A stretch of 50,987 nt of DNA from Spirulina sp. CCY15215 (GTDB lineage: Bacteria; Cyanobacteriota; Cyanobacteriia; Cyanobacteriales; Spirulinaceae): positions 1 to 50,987 of the forward strand of contig NZ_JACSWA010000463.1 of the NCBI RefSeq assembly GCF_016888125.1, read 5' to 3'. Position numbers and translations under genes: made by a program. The notes beneath the pieces were generated by a model that saw only the letters and a program-made list of their open reading frames with translations, was not told the DNA's origin and ran no database searches. Shown here piece after piece: positions 26,361 through 35,049 of this stretch; within the stretch, counting starts at the first letter, position 1, and every line of letters starts with the position of its first letter.

Positions 26361-26556
26361 CATCTCGGAGAATTGGGAAAAGCACAAGAGAAGATCGATC
26401 GCGATTGAGAATTACTCCCCGCAAATAGCCCAGACCTTTACGCCAGAATTCGCAATACCCAAGGGCAGTTATATTGGTTGCGAGGATAGCCCGAAAATGC
26501 ACTAGAACAGTGGCGAGACGCTACTCAACTCTATCAACAAGCCGATCGCCTATCTC
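26361..26556 (+). pseudogene. Decayed fragment of a TPR-CHAT gene
   Basis: This stretch is colinear, without gaps, with bases 27714-27909 of the intact TPR-CHAT gene downstream. In that frame it would read IDRD-stop-ELLPANSPDLYARI, then NTQGQLYWLRG-stop-PENALEQW, against IDRALELLPQNNPDLQARI and NSQGQLYWSLGQPENALKQW. Stop codons are at 26406-26408 (TGA) and 26487-26489 (TAG). It begins six bases after the subtilase stop and ends about 90 bases before the Uma2 gene. It is a remnant of a second TPR-CHAT gene, either a duplicate or the gene's former position. Confidence 0.9.
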
Positions 26557-26646
26557 CCAGTTCACACTCAACAGTTGACAAAAGTTAAACCTTCTTTCAC
26601 TCTGTATAATGAAGGCAATCATACACACCTTTTTCCCTAAGAGGCA

Positions 26647-27435
26647 ATGGTACAACAACTCGATCGCCTATCCCTTGACGAAGACCTTCTTTATCCCGAC
26701 AGCGACGGTAAACCTTTGGCTGATAACACGATCCAATTTCGCTTAATTGTCACCATAAAAGGTGGCTTAGATGCTCTCTTTAAAGACAGAGAAGATGTTT
26801 TTGTGGCGGGAGATTTGCTTTGGTATCCGGTGAAACTAACGAAACAGCAAATCTTAGCGCAAGAAGCACCGCAAAGACAAGCACCTGATGTAATGGTTGC
26901 CTTCGGACGACCAAAAGGAGACCGAGGATCCTATAAGCAATGGGAGGAAGATAATATTGCCCCACAAGTTGCTTTTGAAATCCTCTCTCCTGGAAATAAG
27001 AAGAAGGATATGCAAACAAAGTTCAAGTTCTATCAACAGCATGGAATTGAAGAATATTACTTGTACGATCCGACAAAGAATCGCCTGCAAGGATGGTTGA
27101 GAAAAGGAGGAAAGTTAACCGAAGTTTCTCAAATGGAAGGCTGGGAAAGTCCGCGTTTAGGGATAAAATTTAGCACTACATCAGGCGACTTAGCTTTATT
27201 TTATCCTCATGGAGAGCGGTTTGCGAACTATATAGAAATTATCGAACAACGCGATCGCGAGAGACAAAGAGCCAATATGGAGCAACAAAGAGCCGATCTC
27301 GAACAACAAAGAGCCGATCGCAATGAACGCGATCGCCAAGAAACCCAAGCAGAATTAGAGGAAGAACGCCAAAAAATGCAAGCATTACGCGATCGCCTTC
27401 AAGAAATGGGCATCGATCCTGATGATCTTCCTTAG
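26647..27435 (+). CDS. Uma2 family (DUF820) nuclease-fold protein with a coiled-coil tail
   Basis: Residues 1-190 match Uma2: APDVMVAFG with the conserved Asp, QVAFEILSPGNKKKDM with the catalytic-type Glu, and the FYQQHGIEEYYLYDP segment. These residues form a PD-(D/E)XK-like site. Residues about 195-262 are a highly charged coiled coil (RQRANMEQQRADLEQQRAD), followed by the end MGIDPDDLP, common in this subgroup. A GAGG ribosome-binding site is five bases before the ATG. It is inserted between the TPR-CHAT remnant and the intact TPR-CHAT gene, and ends 29 bases before the latter. The role of Uma2 proteins in cyanobacteria is not known. Confidence 0.88.
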   Translation: MVQQLDRLSLDEDLLYPDSDGKPLADNTIQFRLIVTIKGGLDALFKDREDVFVAGDLLWYPVKLTKQQILAQEAPQRQAPDVMVAFGRPKGDRGSYKQWEEDNIAPQVAFEILSPGNKKKDMQTKFKFYQQHGIEEYYLYDPTKNRLQGWLRKGGKLTEVSQMEGWESPRLGIKFSTTSGDLALFYPHGERFANYIEIIEQRDRERQRANMEQQRADLEQQRADRNERDRQETQAELEEERQKMQALRDRLQEMGIDPDDLP

Positions 27436-27464
27436 TTTAAAATTAATAGCGAATTGAGAAAACT

Positions 27465-30197
27465 ATGAAATCTAAATTAATTCGTTTTATCATCATTGCA
27501 CTACTCGCATTGTCTTTTGTTATTAATTTCCCTTGGTTTTCTCACCAAATCTTTGCTCAAACCCCTGTTTCTTCTCTCCTACAACAAGGTTTAAACGAAT
27601 ATCAAAGCGATCGCTTTCCTGAAGCCCTGATAATCTGGCAAAAAGCGCTACAACAAACCGAAAATACTACCGAAAAAGCGCTCATTTATAACTACCTTTC
27701 CCTTGTTCAACAACATCTCGGACAGTGGGAAGAAGCACAAATGAGCATCGATCGCGCTCTCGAATTACTCCCCCAAAATAACCCAGACCTTCAGGCCAGA
27801 ATTCTCAACAGCCAAGGGCAATTATATTGGTCATTAGGACAGCCTGAAAATGCTCTCAAACAGTGGCAAAAAGCAACTCTTCTCTATTATCAAGCCGATC
27901 GCATCGATGGGGCGATCGGTACGGGAATTAACCAAGCGCAAGCCTTACAAGTTCTAGGGTTTGGTCTGCAAGCTGAGACGCAATTGCAGGATATTAAAGC
28001 ACTGATTGATGAACAACTTAATGAATCTTCTTTAAAGGTTGCTACATATCAGAAGCTAGGTAAAGTGTGGAGACAAATAGGCAAACTAGAAGAGTCTGAA
28101 AATATTCTCCAAATAGCAACAAATTCATCTTTTGCTGGGAGTGAAATCTGGTTAGAATTGGGCAATACAAAACGCGCTTTAAGCGATCGCGCTATTATCT
28201 TTGGCAATGAAAGCGGTCAATATACCAAAGATGCTCTAAATAGCTATCAAAAAGCCATTGAACTTGCCAAAACTGATGCTCTCAAAGTGCAAGCAGAACT
28301 CAATCAATTGAGTTTTTTGATAGAATTGGGTCGAGAAGGAGAGGCGATCGCGCTACAACAAAAACTACAGCCTCTCTTTAACAACCTTCCTCTCAGTCGT
28401 AGCAGCATCGAAGCACAACTCAATTTTACTCGCAGTCTCATTTGTCTTTGGGATCGAGATAATCCTAATAATGTGCCAGGCTGTTCCTCTCGTCAATCCA
28501 CCCCTAACAAAAGTTCTTATCTCCAATCCCCCCCTGACAAAAGTTCTTATCTCCAATCCCCCCCTGACAAAAGTTCTTATCTCCAATCCCCCCCTTATAA
28601 AGGGGGGTTAGGGGGGATCTCAACCGGGGAACAAATTGCTCGAAATCTCGCTGAAATTGTCGAGCGATCGCAGACATTGCGCGATCGCCTCGCAGAATCC
28701 TCTGCACGGGGTCTTTTGGGGGAAATGTACGAACGCACCGGACAATGGCTAGAAGCGCGTAATTTGACCCAAGAAGCCTTGCAATTAGCGGAAAATAGCC
28801 AAGCTCTCGATCTGCGTTATCGCTGGGAATGGCAGTTAGGACGACTATTGAGGAAACAAGGACAGCCTAAAAGCGCGATCGCAGCCTATAAAGCCTCTGT
28901 AAAAACGCTTTCAAAACTGCGCTCTCACCTCTTACCAATTGATACTAATATTCAATTCAATTTTCGCGACAATATCGAACCTGTTTATCGAGAATTAGTG
29001 GATTTACTCATAACCGAAGATGCAGAAAATAAACAATCTCAAAAAGAAGCCGTGGGTCTCATTGATGAATTGCAACTTGCAGAATTGGAGAATTTCTTGC
29101 ACTGTCAACTGTCTCCCACCTTCTCTATCGATGAAAATCTCGAAAGTTTGGATCGAAAAACTGCGTTAGTTTATCCCGTTCTCATTCGAGATAAACTGGT
29201 AATTTTCTCAAAATTTCCCGAAGAAGAATTTAATCATTATATTGTAACAGAGTCTCGAAAAAAAGTTGAAGAAGTTGCTCAATATTTACAAGACAATATC
29301 ATCAAACAAAACGATCCTGAAGGATTAAAAAATAACGCAACTCTCCTTTATAATTGGTTGTTAAAACCTATAGAAAATGAAATCAAGCAAAATCAAATAC
29401 AAACAATTGTTTTTGTTCTTGATGGCTTTTTAAGAAAAATTTCCATGTCTGTTCTTTATGATGCCGATCTAGAAGAATTTGTTCTCCAAAAACCTTATAA
29501 TATTTCTGTTTTACCGAATTTGCAGGTTTTCGATCTCAAGCCTTTAAGCGATCGCCAGTTTAATGTTCTTGGTGCTGGTATTAGCGAACAACGAAAAAAT
29601 ATTGAGGGAAGAGATTTTGCAAAATTAGAATATGTCGAAGCAGAATTAAAAATCTGGGAAGAATTAAATCAGAACTCGAAAAACCGCAATAATTTTACTG
29701 TACAAACTTTGCTCAACTCTGAATTTTCCTTGGCGAATTTAGAAGAGAAACTGCGATCGCAACCTTTCTCAATTCTGCATCTCGCAACCCACGGAGAATT
29801 TAGTTCCGATCTTGACAATACGTTCATTTTGGCTCACGGAGAATTACTCAAAATCAACCAAATTAAACGCTTAATTGAAGTACAAAATGCTCGCAGTAAT
29901 GCCTTACTCGATTTGCTAGTTCTCAGTGCTTGTAAAACTGCAACTGGAGACGATCGCGCTATATTAGGAATGTCTGGAGTTGCGGTGCGATCGGGAGCGA
30001 GAAGTACCCTTTCAACATTATGGCAGGTTGACGATCGCTCGACAACCCTCCTCATGAAAAAGTTTTATGAAAAGTTAGCGCAACCTGATATTACGAAAGC
30101 TAAAGCACTCCATGAAGCGCAACTTGAATTATTTAACAAAGTAGATAAACATCCATATTTTTGGGGAGGTTATGTTTTAATCGGAAACTGGCTATAA
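27465..30197 (+). CDS. Exported TPR-CHAT protein (caspase-like protease domain)
   Basis: The N-terminus is a signal peptide (KLIRFIIIALLALSFVI, cleavage near FAQ), so the 910-residue protein is probably periplasmic or secreted. TPR repeats run from about 40 to 300 and again from about 395 to 500 (for example LGQWEEAQMSIDRALELLP). The CHAT domain covers about 600-910, with catalytic-type His776 in HLATHGEF and Cys823 in VLSACKTATGDDRA, and the closing ending YFWGGYVLIGNW typical of CHAT. Both dyad residues are present, so it may be an active cysteine protease. A proline-rich insertion of 10-residue repeats (KSSYLQSPPD) splits the two TPR blocks at about residues 345-385. It converges on the DUF928 gene with a 14-base gap. 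Confidence 0.9.
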   Translation: MKSKLIRFIIIALLALSFVINFPWFSHQIFAQTPVSSLLQQGLNEYQSDRFPEALIIWQKALQQTENTTEKALIYNYLSLVQQHLGQWEEAQMSIDRALELLPQNNPDLQARILNSQGQLYWSLGQPENALKQWQKATLLYYQADRIDGAIGTGINQAQALQVLGFGLQAETQLQDIKALIDEQLNESSLKVATYQKLGKVWRQIGKLEESENILQIATNSSFAGSEIWLELGNTKRALSDRAIIFGNESGQYTKDALNSYQKAIELAKTDALKVQAELNQLSFLIELGREGEAIALQQKLQPLFNNLPLSRSSIEAQLNFTRSLICLWDRDNPNNVPGCSSRQSTPNKSSYLQSPPDKSSYLQSPPDKSSYLQSPPYKGGLGGISTGEQIARNLAEIVERSQTLRDRLAESSARGLLGEMYERTGQWLEARNLTQEALQLAENSQALDLRYRWEWQLGRLLRKQGQPKSAIAAYKASVKTLSKLRSHLLPIDTNIQFNFRDNIEPVYRELVDLLITEDAENKQSQKEAVGLIDELQLAELENFLHCQLSPTFSIDENLESLDRKTALVYPVLIRDKLVIFSKFPEEEFNHYIVTESRKKVEEVAQYLQDNIIKQNDPEGLKNNATLLYNWLLKPIENEIKQNQIQTIVFVLDGFLRKISMSVLYDADLEEFVLQKPYNISVLPNLQVFDLKPLSDRQFNVLGAGISEQRKNIEGRDFAKLEYVEAELKIWEELNQNSKNRNNFTVQTLLNSEFSLANLEEKLRSQPFSILHLATHGEFSSDLDNTFILAHGELLKINQIKRLIEVQNARSNALLDLLVLSACKTATGDDRAILGMSGVAVRSGARSTLSTLWQVDDRSTTLLMKKFYEKLAQPDITKAKALHEAQLELFNKVDKHPYFWGGYVLIGNWL
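28509..28617 (+). repeat. 30-base in-frame repeats ending in a C6/G6 palindrome
   Basis: Three units of exactly 30 bases (AAGTTCTTAT starts at 28511, 28541 and 28571) encode KSSYLQSPPD. The last runs into CCCCCCTT-ATA-AAGGGGGG (28589-28607), followed by GTTAGGGGGGATC. This C/G-rich hairpin is like dispersed repeats of cyanobacterial intergenic DNA, here sitting inside a coding frame without breaking it. Confidence 0.8.
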
Positions 30198-30211
30198 TCT
30201 CCCAAAAAAGT

Positions 30212-30937
30212 CTACTCATCCAAATTAATTTCACCGATCTTCTCAGCAAAATATTCTTCTAAATTGATGGAATGGAGAAGCTCTCTCCATTCGCTTTGGG
30301 TTTGAATATTATTGGGACTATCGCGGTAAAATTCAGCTTTTTCTGTAACTTCATCATAACGAAAACCTGCTGATTCGCCTTGATTTTCTAGAGGATTTTT
30401 CTCAATAAAACCATATAACAGAATGTCGTTTTCTTCTCCTAATTCTTTTTCCGTACAATTAATCACCAAATTCCATTTATAAGTGCGATCGGGTTGCAGA
30501 GCATTTTCTTGAGTTTGAGGAAGAGAAATAGCAACAATTTCAGGTGTATTTTTAAGCGTAACGGGAATGCGATCGACGGTTTCAAATTGATCGGCATTGA
30601 CTAAAGAAAACTCAATAGAGTGAACTTCTGTCTCTGTATAAGGAATATAAAACCAAAACACCGGATAATCTTGAGTTGTAATCCCTTGCACATTTTCAGG
30701 AACGATCGCTTTAATATCTTTATTTTTAGCAGGACAAGTTCCAATAGGATCTCCCGGTTTACGAGTACCACCAGGACTCCGTTTCCCTTTAGGTGTTCCC
30801 GAATTTGCATTATCTGCGGGATCGGATTGACTGATTAAGATAGGAAAAGAAAAATGTATTTTGTTTTCAATCAAGTCAAATCCACCCAGAGAAGTGAGGG
30901 CAGAAATAAAAACCAATGGTAGATACTGTAACTGCAT
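30212..30937 (-). CDS. DUF928 domain protein, probably exported
   Basis: A 241-residue protein with a moderately hydrophobic start (LPLVFISALTSLGGF) that may be a signal peptide, preceded by a good GGAGG site. The conserved parts of DUF928 are visible: KGKRSPGGTRKPGDP, then CPA, VPENVQGITTQDYPVFWFYIPY with the typical aromatic run, and a C-terminal WRELLHSI segment. The fold is probably a beta-sandwich. Its function is unknown. In my knowledge of cyanobacterial genomes, DUF928 genes often sit with CHAT and CHASE2 genes, as here. It is 41 bases after the CHAT-CHASE2 gene and on the same strand. Confidence 0.85.
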   Translation of the reverse strand: MQLQYLPLVFISALTSLGGFDLIENKIHFSFPILISQSDPADNANSGTPKGKRSPGGTRKPGDPIGTCPAKNKDIKAIVPENVQGITTQDYPVFWFYIPYTETEVHSIEFSLVNADQFETVDRIPVTLKNTPEIVAISLPQTQENALQPDRTYKWNLVINCTEKELGEENDILLYGFIEKNPLENQGESAGFRYDEVTEKAEFYRDSPNNIQTQSEWRELLHSINLEEYFAEKIGEINLDE

Positions 30938-30978
30938 TTTACCTCCAAAGAGAACGAGAAAACAATTGTTATGGTAGG

Positions 30979-33297
30979 TTATGGAGATTTAATTTTCATC
31001 GGTAGGATCGCGATCGCCATTCCACTCAATAATAATCCTAAACTTGCCGGAATTAAAGGCAACCAACCTCCAACCAGAAAAAAAACCCAACAGCTTGCGA
31101 ATAAAATAGTTAAGGAGAAACTAAAAGTCAAAGTGAGATAGAGAGATAGGGTGTTTTTAAACCAGTAGCGTCCTTGCCAAACAAGAATTCCTCCTATTGC
31201 AGACCAAACTCCCAACCAAATTGTATCACCCCACCAAGGAAACCACCAAATTTGAGGACGTTTATCAAGTACTGTACTGAGAATAGAACTTACAATTTGA
31301 GCTTGAATATGGAGTCCTCGCATTTCTCCAAGGGGTGTTAAATGATTATCTTGAACACTAGGTGCAATGACTCCCATTAAAACCACTTTATCTCTAATTT
31401 TATCAGGATCGAAGCGATCGCTTAATAAGTCACTCAAAGAAATCGTCTGTGCTAAAGGAGAAGCATTGCGATAATTAATCAAAATTTGATGTCCGCTATC
31501 ATCATGTCTTTGATATCCTCCACTGTAACTCCCCAAACGCTGAAATTTTGCCTCACCAATTTGCCAGATTTGTTGATTTGCACTCACTTCAATTTTTTGC
31601 TCTTTTAACGAGCGAAGTGCGAGTCTTAAACTAAAAGAATATTTGATATTGCAGGATGAGAATTCACTGACTAAATTCGCCGTTCTAGACAACAAAATAC
31701 GACGGACAATTCCATATTTTTTATCATTTTCTAAATCACTATAACCGAGTTGTTTTTCTGGACTGGTGGGAAAAGGTGCAATATTTTCCTTGTTTGAGTC
31801 GCCAAGAGTACAAGGAGTAATTAAACGATCGCTTGTTTTAATCTGTTTTTCTAGTTTTTCTATATTAGAAGAAATGTGTTTATGTCGATAGAAATTCATG
31901 CCAATCGCTCGTGGTTTATAGTCTTGTAATTTAGAGATCGCTTGAGCGATAATTTCGTCGGGTAAGGGATGACCATATTTATCGATATCTCGTTCTTTTA
32001 CTTCCACTAATAATAACCGAGAATCGGGCTGTTCGGAAGGACGCAATTGCATGAGGTGATCGTAAGATTCCCACTCCCAATTCTGCAATAAACCCAGCGA
32101 TCGCACTCCCATCACTAACCCCGTACAAATGAGACTGGTAGCGACAACTTTTGGCCATCCTGTCCATCTTTTTGACAGAGTAGATATCTCTTCTTTCTCA
32201 ATCGATTTTATCCCAATCAAATTATCCCATGTTAAAGACTCAGCCCCCGGATTTTGATAAACAATTGGCAACCAAGTCGCACAGGGAAACTCATTTTCTA
32301 AACCTTGCAAACGTTCCCTCGCTTCTCGCACGGCATTTTCAAGAGTATTCCCCCGAGAAAATGCACCTAAAAAATGTTTTAAAAACTCATGAGCGACGCG
32401 ATCTGGAACTAATTCTCGCATCACAATCATCTGGGGAATTGACAAATCATTTAATCTTTGTGCTAATCCTAAACCATCACAAGAGTTAAAAATTGCTAGT
32501 TTTAAGCCGCGATCCACGGCTTTTTTTAAACCATACCATAACTCATCAATTGTCAAACTTTCCGTGGGGTTAATATAGAATTTCCCCTCTCCCGTATCTA
32601 ATTCTGTTTCGCTATGTCCTGCAAAAAAGATAATATCCCAAGATGCCTCCCATAATTGCTCATTAATTTGATAGCGTTGTGGTTCAACGAGAAAAACTGG
32701 ATCGATATTGGGCAAACTTTTGATAATTTTAGCATCAACATCGATATTAATGCCTTCCTGATGTCCCAAAATAACCAAAACTTTCACCTTGTCCGAGTTT
32801 TTGAGATTGATGCGATCGGGAGAATGAGAAAGACTGAGGGTAGAAAAAATTGGCTCTGTTGCATCATACTGGGAAAACAAATTCCATAAATGCCAAGGCA
32901 ATTTTTGTAGATTTTTGTCTTCTGTCCGAATCAAAAAATGGATCTCATCTTCCCGGTTTAGATTAGCCAGTAATTGATTATAAATATCTGCAAAGGTTTG
33001 CGATCGCAGCCAACTATTAAAGCGATCTTTTACCTTCTCTCCAGATTTTTTACAATCTTGAATTTTGCTCCCGTAAATAATCTCTTTGGGCTTTAATTTA
33101 CGACTGTAAGGCGCACCGAGAGGGCGATAATTTTCTAACCAATGTTGTTTGAGAACCTCTGCTAATTCGCGATTAGCTGGTAAAGTTCCCACCAATTCTA
33201 ACTGAGGGCGATGCCCATATTCTCCAATCTCTAAAGTAACGCGAAAGTCTTTTTCTTCCAAGTTACCATCGAGTTTCAAAACGACCAATTTTTTCAT
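30979..33297 (-). CDS. CHAT-CHASE2 membrane protein
   Basis: Start set at 33297 (MKKLVVLKLDG), which has GGGAG upstream; the longer frame is unsupported. The first 370 residues hold a CHAT domain with His228 in FFAGHSETE and Cys273 in FNSCDGLGLAQ, so both dyad residues are there. One membrane helix (about 382-401) leads to a CHASE2 domain (about 402-670), recognised by SYDHLMQLRPSEQPDSRLLL, IAQAISKLQDYKPRAIG and PDKIRDKVVLMGVIA, and then three C-terminal helices. The expected topology puts CHAT in the cytoplasm and CHASE2 outside. CHASE2 usually feeds kinases or cyclases; here the output would be a caspase-like protease. It belongs to the minus-strand set sigma-like, DUF1822, CHAT-CHASE2, DUF928. 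Confidence 0.88.
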   Translation of the reverse strand: MKKLVVLKLDGNLEEKDFRVTLEIGEYGHRPQLELVGTLPANRELAEVLKQHWLENYRPLGAPYSRKLKPKEIIYGSKIQDCKKSGEKVKDRFNSWLRSQTFADIYNQLLANLNREDEIHFLIRTEDKNLQKLPWHLWNLFSQYDATEPIFSTLSLSHSPDRINLKNSDKVKVLVILGHQEGINIDVDAKIIKSLPNIDPVFLVEPQRYQINEQLWEASWDIIFFAGHSETELDTGEGKFYINPTESLTIDELWYGLKKAVDRGLKLAIFNSCDGLGLAQRLNDLSIPQMIVMRELVPDRVAHEFLKHFLGAFSRGNTLENAVREARERLQGLENEFPCATWLPIVYQNPGAESLTWDNLIGIKSIEKEEISTLSKRWTGWPKVVATSLICTGLVMGVRSLGLLQNWEWESYDHLMQLRPSEQPDSRLLLVEVKERDIDKYGHPLPDEIIAQAISKLQDYKPRAIGMNFYRHKHISSNIEKLEKQIKTSDRLITPCTLGDSNKENIAPFPTSPEKQLGYSDLENDKKYGIVRRILLSRTANLVSEFSSCNIKYSFSLRLALRSLKEQKIEVSANQQIWQIGEAKFQRLGSYSGGYQRHDDSGHQILINYRNASPLAQTISLSDLLSDRFDPDKIRDKVVLMGVIAPSVQDNHLTPLGEMRGLHIQAQIVSSILSTVLDKRPQIWWFPWWGDTIWLGVWSAIGGILVWQGRYWFKNTLSLYLTLTFSFSLTILFASCWVFFLVGGWLPLIPASLGLLLSGMAIAILPMKIKSP

Positions 33298-33396
33298 TAC
33301 TTTTCTCCCTAGAACTCTAACATAGCTTTGTATCAGCGACAATTAGCCAAAAGTATGAGGATTGATGAATTGCTAATCATAAAGATTGGCAATGAG

Positions 33397-34365
33397 TTAA
33401 ATTTCAAAAAATTCCATCAAACTAAAATCTCCCAATGCGAGTTTAACATTAAAACAATCTCCCACTTCTCCACTAAATTTAACTTGGAGTCGATCTGTCC
33501 CCCTCGCATTCGCTTGCATAATCGTGCCTTCGTCTTCATCTAATATCATCAATTGGAGATCTTGAGGCAGATAACTTTGAGTATTAGCTGGATAAATTTC
33601 GACAGAAATATCCATTTCTGAGTTGGTTGTGGGTGCAAGTCCAACTAAAATTGCAATCTGTTCCTCTGCTCGTTGTAAATTTAGATATTTTCCTCGTTCA
33701 ACAGACATTTTTTTGGCTGGAGATCCATTAACTTTACCTCTGAAACGAAATGCTAATTCAAGTTGTTGAGAAGGATATAATTCTTCCAAATTTTGCCAAC
33801 CCAAATCGATCGCACCTTGTAACCAATGGCTTAATTTAGCTTTCACTTTGCCAATATTTTGAGATAGGATAGGTTCGCCTACCTTTTCCTTTGATAATTC
33901 TATAGATTCGCCCACTTTTTCCAATAATTGCTCTAAAGACTGCCACCGATCGCAAGAAATTTCACTTTCCTTGATCTCAGGTAGAAAACCGAGTAGTTTT
34001 GCTTCTTTTAATTCGCGATCGAATTGAACCGCAATATAGCCTTTGCGATCGCCCCAAACTTCCGGAGGAATGTAACAATTAACAGAATCATATAAAACTG
34101 GACGGCACTCCAATTTACCCCAATCTTTGACATGAATATCCGCACAATCAGAAAGCATCTGTAGCACGATATTTTGACTATCACTTCCTTGTAAATCTGT
34201 TTCAATGCCAAAATAACCGAGATAAGTATTAACGGCATAGACAGCCAAAGTATTAAGATAAACTTGTTTTGCTTTGGGAGCGCGATCGTGTTGTTTGTAA
34301 TACTCTAACGCTATCTGATGGGCTGCGGAACTGAGAGGAATAGTGAAGGTAAGATTGCTATTCAT
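33397..34365 (-). CDS. DUF1822 family protein
   Basis: A 322-residue soluble protein of the cyanobacterial DUF1822 family, recognised by the N-terminal HQIALEYYKQH, the KAKQVYLNTLAVYAVNTYL helix and the C-terminal beta-rich part (LMILDEDEGTIMQANARGTD, QVKFSGEVGDCFNVKLALGD). No signal peptide or membrane helix. Function is unknown. It begins 30 bases after the sigma-like gene and has a good ribosome-binding site (AGGAG). Such genes recur next to orphan sigma-70-like genes, which makes a sigma-partner role conceivable, but no known anti-sigma fold can be seen here. Confidence 0.82.
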   Translation of the reverse strand: MNSNLTFTIPLSSAAHQIALEYYKQHDRAPKAKQVYLNTLAVYAVNTYLGYFGIETDLQGSDSQNIVLQMLSDCADIHVKDWGKLECRPVLYDSVNCYIPPEVWGDRKGYIAVQFDRELKEAKLLGFLPEIKESEISCDRWQSLEQLLEKVGESIELSKEKVGEPILSQNIGKVKAKLSHWLQGAIDLGWQNLEELYPSQQLELAFRFRGKVNGSPAKKMSVERGKYLNLQRAEEQIAILVGLAPTTNSEMDISVEIYPANTQSYLPQDLQLMILDEDEGTIMQANARGTDRLQVKFSGEVGDCFNVKLALGDFSLMEFFEI

Positions 34366-34395
34366 TACTGTGAACTCCTGGATAAATAAAGGGAA

Positions 34396-35049
34396 CTAAG
34401 AGGCTAAATAAGTGCGAAATTTGGGAGCAAATCTCTTCAGATTTCGTCGGTAAAAACTACTGAGGGTTGGAATAGGTATTTCCAGTTCTGCGGAAATTTC
34501 CTTCCATTTGTATCCTGCTAAAATTCGTTGCGTCAGGAATTGAAAGTTAGCTTCGGGTTTATTCTCAATGTGAGCGCTTCGGAAAAGACCTTCGGGATCT
34601 TCAAGTAAACAAGATTTGACTTCTTCTGATAAGGAAAGCGCTGTTTGCGATTGAACCCAACGAGGATGTTTGATTTCTAGATCGTCAACTGTCATCCAAG
34701 GTTTTGATTGGCGATTTTTTCCTCCCTCTCGATAATGGGGAAATATCTCGCGAGAGGCTTCAATAAAAAAACGCTTTCTCAGTAAGAAGTTAACCCATTG
34801 TAAAACTTCTCGATTGGAGTCATAGAGATCGATTTTTTCGCAGATATAAACAAAAAGCCTTTGGGTGGCTTCCCCATAAATATCTTGATACATTCCCCGA
34901 AATAAACCTTGAAAAGGTCGAGATATTTTACCCGATCGCTGTAATTCACTCAGCAGTCTAGCCAGAGCAATACGTCGAGGGGTAGATTGAGGGGGATGTT
35001 TTTGTGCTTCTAAAGCAAGGATTTTCAGATGCGAATCAATGGCTTGCAT
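34396..35049 (-). CDS. Orphan sigma-70-like protein
   Basis: The start is taken at MQAIDSHLK (35049), as in related cyanobacterial proteins; the longer frame starts with TTG. The 217 residues have a region-2-like helical block (QDIYGEATQRLFVYICEKIDLYD, then VLQWVNFLLRKRF) and a C-terminal helix-turn-helix like region 4 (GYKWKEISAELEIPIPTLSSFYRRNLKRF). The gene is the first of the minus-strand set leading to DUF1822, CHAT-CHASE2 and DUF928. It may direct transcription of this set or of surface genes. Whether it binds core polymerase is not proven by sequence; a non-sigma HTH protein is an alternative. Confidence 0.75.
   Translation of the reverse strand: MQAIDSHLKILALEAQKHPPQSTPRRIALARLLSELQRSGKISRPFQGLFRGMYQDIYGEATQRLFVYICEKIDLYDSNREVLQWVNFLLRKRFFIEASREIFPHYREGGKNRQSKPWMTVDDLEIKHPRWVQSQTALSLSEEVKSCLLEDPEGLFRSAHIENKPEANFQFLTQRILAGYKWKEISAELEIPIPTLSSFYRRNLKRFAPKFRTYLAS

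Noticed and set aside
26854-27090. Frames opposite the Uma2 gene
   Set aside because: They overlap a clear Uma2 coding frame and have no domain.
28365-28707. Minus-strand frames with EIRTFVRGGL repeats
   Set aside because: They are the reverse reading of the 30-base repeat and the flanking TPR-CHAT coding sequence; the plus-strand frame has domain support and these do not.
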